DNA of 48,832 nucleotides from positions 256,840-305,671 of the forward strand of contig BFEA01000051.1 in assembly GCA_003427395.1 (NCBI GenBank). Direction: 5' to 3'. Positions 40,501-48,832 of this stretch are shown here, piece by piece (positions within the stretch are counted from its first letter, which is position 1; every line of letters begins with the position of its first letter). A program made the position numbers and the translations under genes. The notes below the pieces were generated by a model. That model saw only the letters and a program-made list of their open reading frames with translations, was not told where the DNA came from and did not search any database. This stretch comes from Chara braunii. Taxonomy: Eukaryota > Streptophyta > Charophyceae > Charales > Characeae.

Positions 40501-40644
40501 AACTGTTGCATACTGTAACGTGCAGACCAGAACAAGAACCGACCTTTCAATACAAAGTATAAGATAGCTCCGATACCAAACTGTTGCATACTGTAACGTG
40601 CAGACCAGAACAAGAACCGACCTTTCAATACAAAGTATAAGATA
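40489..40644 (-). repeat. 78-bp tandem duplication across the LTR/PBS junction
   Basis: 40489-40566 and 40567-40644 are near-identical. Each contains the primer-binding site and the LTR terminus TGTTGCATAC on the plus strand. Confidence 0.88.
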
Positions 40645-41504
40645 GCACAACGGAAGACTTAGATACCAGTGATCCGAACAATCAATGTTGTAATGCAGCC
40701 CTGAACATACATCATCATCGTTACATGGTGTGAATGGGCCTGGCGCTTCACACAGGAAGACAGCGCCAGCCCATACCATACACAGACGAAGAGGAAGGGG
40801 ATAGACGAAGAGGAGGGGGAAGATGGGAATGTCGNCAACACCAAGTCTTCGGCACAAGCCCAAATAGTCCCTCGTCGAAATGTCTGAATCCCAAATGTCA
40901 AGTCTGGATCCAATGTCGTCAAGTCTCAAGTCACAACTCTGTCTCTCTCTGTCGGAGTCTGAAAAGTCAGGTGGCGAGAGGGTGAGAAGAGAAGGTGGAC
41001 TTAGAAGAGGAAGAAGAAGAACTCTCTCTCTCTCTCTCTCTCTGTGTCCAGTACTAACCTGTGAAGTTGGCGCCTTGATGCAGGTACCACGAAGATGGAG
41101 CTGGAGCGATGGCGCCACAGGNAAGTAACACTGGCCTCCGCCAGTCTCTCTCCCACTCTGCGATCTACCACCTACCAGCGCCCAGCGCTGAAGACTACAG
41201 CTACAGCTATGGCGCCCAGTGCCGAAGACTACAGCTAGCGCTAACCACCTAGCGCTGAAGACTACTGCATCACTCCTCCTGAGTGCTGCGGCCGAATTCC
41301 TGAAGACTACCACTGCCTACTGACACTACCTACCCGTGAAGTGCATGGGAACTTCCTATGTACTACGGGTGTGCCTCCTGAGCCTGCCGAAGGGAGGCAG
41401 GGGCTGCCGCTGCAGCTCCTGCTCAAACTCGTGAGGAACAGGCTATCTCTGGCCTGTTCCGCATCCCTGTTTACGTGCCTGAGTCTTAGGGGCAGGTCGC
41501 AACA
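40582..41504 (-). repeat. 5' LTR of gag-only element
   Basis: 923 bp, TGTTGCGACC...GTATGCAACA on the minus strand. It contains (CT)n at 41021-41042 and repeated GCGCTGAAGACTAC / GCCGAAGACTAC words at 41180-41265. Confidence 0.75.
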
Positions 41505-41715
41505 ATGAGGGCCTGAAAATGGCCCTCCGTTTCAGGCTGAAAACTCTGGGTCTGAAAAGACCCAGAAATAGGCTGAAACGGGGTAGGGCCTGCAGGCCCT
41601 CGTTTTTCAGCATCCAGGCTGAAACGAACGGGGCCTGTAAGCCCTAAGTTTTAGGCTTTTAGGCTGAATGTCCGGGACGGGCCCTGCAGGGCCCGTGTGG
41701 CTACGCAGTATGCCA
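41505..41715. repeat. Second copy of the hairpin repeat family
   Basis: Related to 1-195: CAGGCTGAAACG, GGGCCTGCAGGCCCTCGTTT and GTGTGGCTACGCAGTATGCC. It contains a perfect 20-bp palindrome ACGGGCCCTGCAGGGCCCGT at 41677-41696. It abuts the LTR end at 41504. Confidence 0.8.
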
Positions 41716-42147
41716 CAGAGAGTGTCTGATGGTGGATACAGCGTTCGAGTGAGACATTCAGACAGGCGGTCAGACGCCATAGCTGCAAGCTTTAACAACT
41801 GGACTTATACGGAGTTTCTGGCCAAGGGTCATATATCTGAGTTGTCTGTGTGGGCACTGTGCACCATCTCACACTTGTTGCTGATTCTGTGTGTGTGAAA
41901 GTTCTTCTGCCATCGACATCTGTATGTATGCATGCTTAAGTGAGATTGAAGTGGAGTCTGATTTCAAGGTAGTATCGGGTCAGGTTCAGGCATCATACGG
42001 ATCCAAAAGAGGATCGTTGGTTCACAAGAAAGGAGCTTGTTGAGACAGCACCTCAGATTGTGGCTGAGTACGAACGAAGACTGAAGGGGAAGGCACCTGC
42101 GTAGAAGCATCTCAGCGGACTTTCGAAGCTAAAGGGGATGGAATGCG
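41716..42147. other. No gene seen
   Basis: Unique-looking sequence between the hairpin repeat and the 1.1-kb repeat. No motif recognised. Confidence 0.4.
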
Positions 42148-43237
42148 AGGAATGAGTCTCGCGGGTCCCTTATCAGACATACAAGTGTTCTAGGCTGCGG
42201 CCCCGAGCAAGCCTCGCGCCCGCCCTAAGTGAAGGTGGGCCTGAATATTCAAGTGAGGCCTATTTTCAACATTTTTCCATATGTGGGGACTCAGAGAGTT
42301 GCAGCACGCCAGTTGGTCACAGAGCAATGTGAGCCTCCAGGCTCTTTCCAGAAGCAAAGTCTGCACTGTACAGTTGAGCCCAGGGCTCAGGTGGTTGTGC
42401 ACTGGGCACACGCTGCATGAGGCCGACACATCTCGGAACGGCCGCGGGCCAATGAGAATCAGCATTGCCATCACACATGTGCCACGAGCCAATGAGAATG
42501 CTGCAACACTTGGAGGCTGGGTGGCTGAGGCCCAGGCCTGGGCGCAGACACTTCAGGCCAGAGTCCAGCTACTGGGGCCCCCACACGCCTGGCCAGGCGA
42601 GCCAGCAGCGGACACACCTTCCATAAAGTGTGCGCCCCCTGGGCAGGACATTCGGGCCTGAGCAGGCATCGCGGCCACACTGCTACATTGTCGTGTGACA
42701 CTGCCGTATGCAGGCGGGCTGGGGCGCACGCGGGCGCTAAGAGGCGAGAGGGTGCTGCAGTGGCAGCGGGCGCACGGCGGCCATAGCCGGGCCGAGCATG
42801 TGGTAGCAGGTGGTGGCGATGGTGGTCTTAGGGTAGGAGGCGCATTCAGAGAAGATCAAGGTGTGATGAGGGTAGCAGGTGGTGGCGATGGTAGCTGGTG
42901 GTCGACGTTGGTGTTTACATCACGTACATTGGTCTTCGACTTCAATGTGATCCAGTCGCATGAACGTAGATAGGATCTATAAGCTGAGTACACTAGGCTG
43001 GGCGCTGGGCGCTGGGCGCTGGGCGCCGGACAGTAGGAGCGACATTGGATACAGTGTTGGTGTGACCAGGGAGCGTTGGCATTGGCACTCGTGTTCATTG
43101 TATTGCTCTTACTTGGATTGAATCTTGGTGCATTGTGCTCTCTGCTTGGTACATGACTATCTGGACTACTTCGTGATTTTGCAACTTCGTTTTCTCAACT
43201 TTTCTGTCTATCGCTCTCGCTCATATTCCTTGCACAG
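42148..43237 (+). repeat. About 1.1-kb direct repeat, right copy
   Basis: Pairs with 29419-30527. It has a local (GCTGGGC)4 run at 42999-43025 and a 74-bp duplication around GGTAGCAGGTGGTGGCGATG that the left copy lacks. Confidence 0.85.
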
Positions 43238-43869
43238 CCACAGTTTCCTCCAAAACAAAACAAAAAAAATCTTTTTAAATTCTGGATTTTTTTATTCGTT
43301 TTTGGCCCGGCTGGGCAAGTGGTCAGGGGCCACTCTGGTAACATAGACGAAAACCACCTTGCCAGGTCTTGGTCTCTGCAAGACTCGCTTTTTCAGTTGT
43401 AACCTGATGTTCCAGATTCTGAAAGAAGCACCGACCTCGTGCAGCTGAATGGTATGTGTATGTAACTCATGATGAACAGATGATGATGAGTTCAAATCCT
43501 GACGGAATCAGATGGTTATAACGATAACAATATAAGGTGCTAACTCCCATTTGTTGCAAAACATAAATGGAATCTTAGAAAAATAAACGAATATTCAATA
43601 TTGAATGTTCCGTCCAATTGCAAAAAGAAATGGATGAACTTGAGAGGAGAGAGAGGAAAAGAAGAAGAAGAAGAAGATGAAACAAAGAAGAAGAAGAAGA
43701 TGAAACAAAGAAGAAGAAGATGTACACCAGCAAAGACCAATGAGAATTCCCTTCTTCTTCACCAACCACTCTCCTCCTTATCTCTTCCCCTCTTATTCAA
43801 ACAAGAAATAACAATATAATGTTGAATGGCTGAACCAGAATCAATGTCCGAATCCCTCTTCTACTGCAG
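43238..43869. other. No gene seen; dispersed repeat fragment and GAA repeat
   Basis: 43300-43350 matches the right end of the 46761-47071 element (GGCCCGGC(T/C)GGGCAA and GGCCACTCTGGTA). A (GAA)n-type purine tract lies at 43655-43722. Frames through these are not coding. Confidence 0.5.
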
Positions 43870-44116
43870 GTATCACATGAGGTCCACCATAGCCAGGGCC
43901 ACCCTTCTTCCTCCTCCCTCCAAGGTCGAGGTTATGGCGGACTACCAGGGCATTGCCCTGCTGTGCAAAGGACAACGCAAAGCAGCTGTGGCTGCTCTGG
44001 CTCAGGCCACCATGCCTGACTCTGCCTCGAAGCTTCTTGGTGTAGCTCTACCCCACTGGGGCCTTCTTGCTGCAGCACCCACCAAGGTGATGAAGATGGC
44101 AACCGCCATAGCCAGG
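43870..44116 (+). CDS. Possible exon of unknown gene
   Basis: The acceptor is TCTTCTACTGCAG (ends 43869) and the donor CAG|GTAAGTACC (44117). The frame between is open for about 82 codons and Ala-rich (AAVAALAQATMPDSASKLLG). I recognise no domain. The last C-x2-C of the RING is not here. A similar donor word (CAG|GTAAGTACC) recurs at 44650, so both could belong to a repeat. Low confidence. Confidence 0.25.
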
Positions 44117-44119
44117 TAA

Positions 44120-45045
44120 GTACCTCTGGCGCTCCTTCCTTGTACTTGTCTTCCTCCTCTCTCTGTCCTTGCTCCTTCCCCAGCAGCACTGCTCTGATGC
44201 TAGCGCTGCTCCAGCCAGCGCTCCAACCAGTGTGTCGCCAAACTTGCACACCGACAATGAGGAGGAGCACTTCGCTCCTCCTGGAGATATAGCGGCCTGC
44301 ATGCCTCTTGGGGGGTGACTTCCTAGGCCGCGCGACCTCCAAGCAACTGGTACCTCCTCCCTTTCTCTGGAAACGTCATTGCAGACTCTGATATTGCCCG
44401 TACAGGCCCTAGACTCGGACTGGTTGGACTGGTACCCGCCTAGACCTAGCCTACAACAACTGGGCCTCTAAAAATGCCAACTTTGTCTTCTTCTGCTCGG
44501 CCTTGAGTACCCGGCCCATCTACCTCTACTTGGTGTGGTACCGGCCTACTTGCTACTTGAGTGTTTTCCCGCTGCTCTAAGCGTCGCGGACATCTTTCCT
44601 CGCCACTTGTGTGTTTTGCCCGCTGCAACCCTCAATGTCACGGTTACAGGTAAGTACCGGCCCTTTGCGCCTCCCGTGCGGACGGGTACCCTTGCGGGCC
44701 ACACACACACACTCAAATCGTCAAGCATTCAGACAGGCATTCAGACCAGCAAGCATTCCCACACACAGACTTAGCAAACTCAGCATCAAACGGGAAACTC
44801 AGTAAGGCGTACATTCGATTGGCAAAACTCGGAAATCGGCTGTGTGTCTCAGTCCGTGTTTGGCAGGTCCTTACAAGAAGCCAGAGCCATGAGTTTTTTT
44901 TTTGTTTTTTGCTGAGTGGGGATCCGGGCCGCCCGGGTGACAGGCAGGGGCCCGGGGAGGTCCCGGGCGGCCTGGCCGGGCAGGGCACCCGGTTGGGGGC
45001 CGGGCCCTCCCAGCGCACTCAGGATTTCAGACCCCCTTTCGGACC

Positions 45046-45050
<5 letters not shown>
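44120..45050. other. No gene seen; GC-rich dispersed repeat
   Basis: 44885-45010 is a GC-rich segment (GGGCCGCCCGGGTGACAGGC ...) preceded by T runs. It resembles the inverted segment at 46070-46190. Confidence 0.45.

Positions 45051-45138
<88 letters not shown>
45050..45138. repeat. Compound (TG)n(GA)n microsatellite
   Basis: About 21 TG followed by about 22 GA dinucleotides. Confidence 0.95.
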
Positions 45139-45139
<1 letters not shown>

Positions 45140-45354
45140 TGTTCGAATCATACTTGCAGCTCGTGCGCGGGGTGCCGCACGCACATGCACGCACACACAA
45201 GTGATGCGGCGCATTAAAAAAATAGAAAAACAAAAATGTCCTCGTTGTGTTCAGCCTCTGTTCGAAAGGATCCCTAGAGCATATTAGCTAGGACCCGGCG
45301 TCATGCAGAGATACACCTCAAACTTGTACTATCTGAGGGTGGCCAGAGAATATA

Positions 45355-45410
45355 TAGTCTGGATTCGAATTCAGGTCTGTGCATGTCGGTTATGGGTCAC
45401 CATTTCTCAG
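45355..45410 (-). mobile_element. SINE-like tRNA head fragment, family 2, copy 3
   Basis: Minus strand: ACAGACCTGAATTCGAATCC with a perfect B box (TTCGAATCC), matching the heads at 18854-18907 and 45613-45670. Confidence 0.4.
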
Positions 45411-45610
45411 TTTTTGCGCTTTTCTTTTCTTTTCTCGTTTTTCTTTTCTTAGGAATANGTGCAGTGGCCCTAAGGGCCTTTACTCACCAAATGCACAAAA
45501 GACAAAACATATGGTGGCGTATTATTCCACGTTCTGCAGAAGATTCATTCTAATTTTGCACATTTCGTCAGTAGTGCAGTCAAGCCCTAAGAGTCACGTG
45601 CAGAGACCAA

Positions 45611-45680
45611 CAGGCCCTAGCTACGTGAGCAACCCATAACTGCTGAAACACAGACCTGAATACGAAACTTTTGACTACAT
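45611..45680 (+). mobile_element. SINE-like tRNA head, family 2, copy 2
   Basis: CCTAGCTACGTGAGCAACCC, then CTGCTGAAACACAG and ACCTGAATACGAAAC. It aligns over 56 bp with the minus-strand head at 18854-18907. Confidence 0.4.
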
Positions 45681-45811
45681 ATTCGGCCAGCTCGTGCTCT
45701 ATTTCATATTCACTACCTGCCTCAATTTTGGTGGGGGGTCCGCGCTACATGTCTACGAGGACCCTTCGGATAGCCTGCATGGGCTGTCTGAGCCGTGTTA
45801 AGGGGAGCCGT

Positions 45812-45812
<1 letters not shown>

Positions 45813-45861
<49 letters not shown>
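45813..45861. repeat. (CT)n microsatellite
   Basis: About 24 CT dinucleotides, followed by C- and A-rich low-complexity sequence to 46070. Confidence 0.95.
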
Positions 45862-45863
<2 letters not shown>

Positions 45864-46069
45864 CCCCCCTTGTATACACACACACCCCTTACAAAAAAAA
45901 AAAAAGGAAAAAATGCATCTGCGCTCCAGCACAGACGCCCCCCAAACCCTAGCACCCCCCACCCAGACCAACCCCCCATCCCCACACCAAAACCAAAATT
46001 TTATTGCGGATTCGGGGTCCTCTCGCCAAGAGCAGAACGACCCCGGTTTCAAAAAAAAAAAAAAAACAA

Positions 46070-46215
46070 TTCTGGGCGGTTTTTTGTCCTGGCCGGTTTA
46101 CCCGGGCGGGCCCCCCGGGCCCAACCGGCTGGGCCCAGCCCGGCAGGGCAGGCCCGGCCGGGCGGCGTCCTCACTCAGGTTTTTTGTTTTTTGTTTTTTG
46201 TTTTTTCTTTTTTTT
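46070..46215. repeat. GC-rich dispersed repeat with A/T runs
   Basis: GC-rich block with repeated CCCGG/CCGGG words between an A run (46052-46067) and T-rich TTTTTTG repeats. Related to 44885-45010 in inverse orientation. Confidence 0.5.
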
Positions 46216-46680
46216 TTCTTTTTGTTAACCACCACTACCTCCGATCCTGTTTTTGCCGAACCTGTATTTCAATGCGCACCGTGTTGCTGAGACTGGGTCC
46301 CATTGTGTTTTCTTTTCTGGTACTCACGGCAGTTGCATCCAAAAAAGAACAAGAAAAAAAAAAGAAGCAGAAGAAGAAGTAAAAAGAAGCTTCCCTAACG
46401 CCGTGATAACCATCAGATGCATTCTATGAGGTGCTAGTGTGATTGTGCCCTCAGTGAGGGTGTCTGTCCGATGAACAATTGACAAAGAAGAAGGGGAAAA
46501 AGCATCCCTTATGCTGTGATTGCGGTCTGATACAGGACTCTAAAGTAGTAGTGTTAGTATGAGGTACGTGAGGCAGTTAATTGCCCTACGTGGAATACGC
46601 CCTGCCTCGCTGGCAGGGCACTACAACGACATCAAAAGAAGGAAAAACAAAACAAAAACAACAATCACGTCAGCCAGAGA

Positions 46681-46683
<3 letters not shown>

Positions 46684-46743
<60 letters not shown>
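46684..46743. repeat. (TG)n microsatellite
   Basis: About 30 TG dinucleotides. Confidence 0.95.
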
Positions 46744-46744
<1 letters not shown>

Positions 46745-46760
46745 GTCATATTCGCTATAC

Positions 46761-47071
46761 ACCTGGGCTACCAGCCGGGCCGCCCGGGTCACCTTGTTTG
46801 ACCGGGCAGTCCGTGCAAGGATCACAGAAGGGTCCAGCAAAAAAAAAAAAAAAAAACCGAAAATAAACTATATGTCAGTATATGATGCAGAAAAATGAAC
46901 TGAACAACTTTTTCATGAGGGTCACATCGAGTTTTTTTAGCAAATTGCCAAATTTAAAATAAAAATAAAATAAAATAATAAAGTTTTATTCAGAATTATT
47001 CAATTATTCTTAAAATTTTAATTATTTTTGGCCCGGCCGGGCAACTTGCCCCGGGCCACTCTGGTAGCCTA
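46761..47071. mobile_element. Non-autonomous element with short inverted ends and 7-bp flanking repeat
   Basis: Inverted ends GCTACCAG (46767-46774) and CTGGTAGC (47061-47068). Direct repeats GCTATAC (46754-46760 and 47072-47078) flank it. GC-rich termini (CCGGGCCGCCCGGG and GGCCCGGCCGGGC) enclose an A-rich interior. Partial copies occur at 28984-29180 and 43300-43350. Confidence 0.6.
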
Positions 47072-47078
47072 GCTATAC

Positions 47079-47329
47079 ATTCAGAAAAAGCAAGACTGTG
47101 CCAGACTGTTTCGTCGGACTTTCACCGACTCGTGAGGAGGTTGAACCCCGACAGTCTGCCCAGGATGCATTTGACTGATGAATAATGACTCACCACGTCG
47201 CCCAGAGTTAGCGATAGCCCTGAGAGAGAAAAGTGGTCGACTTTGCTCATACCAACCTTGCAATCCTAGCAGACTGCCTGTCCAAACCCATGACAAGAAC
47301 GGCAGCAAGTCTGAGAAACTAATCTGACA

Positions 47330-47370
<41 letters not shown>

Positions 47371-48080
47371 AAATTTCCACCACAACAGCCCCTATTCCAC
47401 CCAGATGAGTAGATTCGAGTTGAGACAGCCCAACAATTAAACAATTTCACCTCTTTAGCCAGCAACATGAATCATAATAGAACGATTCAGAACTGTGCTG
47501 CTAGGGTTTCTCTCGGGAGCAGCTCCTCTTTTACTACGCCTCGCACGTACAAGGCTGCCCACGTTGATTGTGGTTAAGCGGCAGCTGCCCACATCCCCGT
47601 GTGCCTTAACGGTCCACTTGCACGTTATAACAGAAGGCAGAGTAAAACGGAAGGTATGCTCCTGTGCATTTCACTTCAGATCTTCGTACTCGGCTCATTT
47701 CACTTCAGATCTTCAGCTTATACTTAGTCTTTTGTGTCTGTCATTCGTCTTCATACTCCTGTTCTTTTCACTTCAGATCTTCAGTGTGTTCTTTAATGAT
47801 GCTCATTCATATGTACTTGCTAGTAGCACATAAGGGGAGGGTGGAGGGAAGGGTAAGAGGTTGAGTTCTGTAGGGGTGTGGGGTAGGGTGAAGTGGAGTG
47901 CAAAGGGCAGGAGAGAAATATTGAAGGGCAGGATAGAGTATGACATGCAAAGGGCAGGAGAGAGATATACGACGAACTTCACAGAAATCTAAATCCTCAC
48001 GACTGGAACAGACTACTCTAGAATAACACATGAGGTCAGTTAGTGTTTGGGTTGCATAAGATTTTGAGTTGAGGAGCAGC
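47079..48080. other. No gene seen; simple repeats
   Basis: (TG)n at 47332-47367. Three copies of TTTCACTTCAGATCTTC lie at about 47665, 47698 and 47767. A G-rich strand with GGGGAGGGTGGAGGGAAGGG (47834-47853, potential quadruplex) is followed by repeated AAAGGGCAGGAGAGA words. Confidence 0.5.
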
Positions 48081-48465
48081 TATTGCCTATGGTAAGTGGC
48101 CACCCCTACAGACCGGACAGGACTGGTTCGGGTGTGGACTTTCCAAGCACCCCACCCAATTTTCGTAGTCGCAGTAGCTGTATCGAATGGCGTGGCACAG
48201 ACATATGTCACAGGCTACTCGGCGCCTACATTTTAGGAACATGGAGACACGCCGACTGCAATTATAGAGGCATTGCCGTTCCAGCCCTTGTCTAAAAACT
48301 GGACATGACATGTCAGGGTGCTGTAAATGAGTACCGTACTGACTGTCGTGGTACGTATCCCTTCATAATCCTCACGGCACAGGGCATGCGAACCATATCG
48401 CAGTCGAATCTCCGGCAGGTCATCACAAAGCGGCATGGAGCATCTTTCTTTGGTTTCCTCAGTAT

Positions 48466-48819
48466 TTATTCCTTCTCTATGGGCAGACGACGACGGGGAG
48501 GGTTGGTCCAAACAAGTGTGTTTAGCTGCTGCAGGATTTGGTCTGCAAGAGCTCGCCCTGGTGGTGATAAACTATCAGCACAGCCCTCTGCAGGTGGCTC
48601 GTATGTAAGCCTATTTTCCTCCCCGGGCTGCTGTGTCGGTCGTTCGTCTGGTAAGGAAGAAGGAGATCCGTCCGCGGTTGCTGTAGGTGTATGACCAACA
48701 CCGCATGTGGGACACATGCTAGGAGAGGATGTGGCGGATGATGGCACCGGGGATAGTCCACACAGTACAGATACAAACATTCTATGACAGATTCCTGGAA
48801 TATTGATGACACATGGCAT
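48466..48819 (-). CDS. Hypothetical open frame, window edge
   Basis: A 117-codon minus-strand frame, rich in Pro and Ser, with a single C-P-T-C. No domain recognised, and overlapping frames on both strands are equally open. It may be an exon continuing beyond the window or chance. Listed only because nothing else explains this end. Confidence 0.15.
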   Translation of the reverse strand: MPCVINIPGICHRMFVSVLCGLSPVPSSATSSPSMCPTCGVGHTPTATADGSPSSLPDERPTQQPGEENRLTYEPPAEGCADSLSPPGRALADQILQQLNTLVWTNPPRRRLPIEKE

Positions 48820-48832
48820 GTTGCTGACATGT

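Larger units (their letters stand above)
37574..41504 (-). mobile_element. Gag-only LTR retroelement with pol deleted
   Basis: On the minus strand: 5' LTR 41504-40582 (starts TGTTGCGAC, ends TATGCAACA), primer-binding site, leader with two minisatellites, gag 39397-38238, then directly a 3' LTR missing its first 550 bp (38237-37574, containing an N gap). Flanking 5-mers are GAGAG and ATGAG, not identical. The sequences flanking the two ends differ in type, so a clean insertion is not proven. Confidence 0.8.

Noticed and set aside
44819-45287. Open frames with Val-Cys or Arg-Glu repeats
   Set aside because: Products of the (TG)n(GA)n microsatellite.

Overview
The window looks like nuclear DNA of a green plant or alga with very long, repeat-packed introns. 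My best guess is a charophyte, specifically Chara braunii. The gag-like protein fragments (20.1-22.1 kb minus, 32.0-33.5 kb plus, 38.2-39.4 kb minus) resemble retroelement proteins I remember from that genome. This is recollection and needs a database search. The eukaryotic signs are seen directly: GT-AG exon borders, long microsatellites, LTR retrotransposons, tRNA-derived SINEs and palindromic MITE-like elements. Two runs of N (about 23.04-23.39 kb and 37.73-38.11 kb) are assembly gaps.

The one convincing host gene is on the plus strand. Exon 766-1500 ends with the first half of a BRCT domain. Exon 4716-4849 completes that domain across a phase-0 junction. The 3.5-kb exon 25361-28832 ends inside a RING finger and carries a perfect PIP-box (PCNA-binding) pattern just upstream. 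Together they suggest a plant-type BRCT-RING protein, with BRCT N-terminal and RING C-terminal, of the kind known from Arabidopsis At1g67180. The last Cys pair of the RING must lie in a further exon that I cannot place. The intron between the BRCT exons and the large exon is about 20 kb.

That intron is a transposon graveyard. From left to right it holds a tRNA-derived SINE, two families of palindromic MITE-like elements, and a chromovirus-type Ty3 LTR retrotransposon on the minus strand. The retrotransposon runs 7115-24286, with LTRs 7115-8127 and (gap)-24286 and possible 4-bp target duplications ATCG. Its gag (19.9-22.1 kb) and pol (8.2-11.5 kb) are pushed apart by about 8 kb of inserted or rearranged DNA. 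That DNA contains a striking array of about 17 conserved hairpins (13.84-15.13 kb). A second SINE copy and a 220-bp tandem triplication follow, ending at the splice acceptor of the large exon.

Right of the gene fragment (28.8-48.8 kb), two roughly 1.1-kb direct repeats (29419-30527 and 42148-43237) enclose two more decayed elements. One is a plus-strand Ty3 element (about 31.8-37.57 kb). The other is a minus-strand gag-only element (37574-41504) that lost pol and half of one LTR. The rest is GC-rich short dispersed repeats, microsatellites, and sequence in which I see no secure gene.

The most unusual signals are the regularly spaced hairpin array with compensatory changes, and the fact that two unrelated retroelement leaders each contain a dense minisatellite of a plant transcription-factor motif. 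These are 15 copies of TTGAC(C/T), the WRKY W-box, and 10 exact copies of TGACGTGGCA, a bZIP-type site. Also notable are the two new-looking MITE families and the BRCT-PIP-RING protein architecture.
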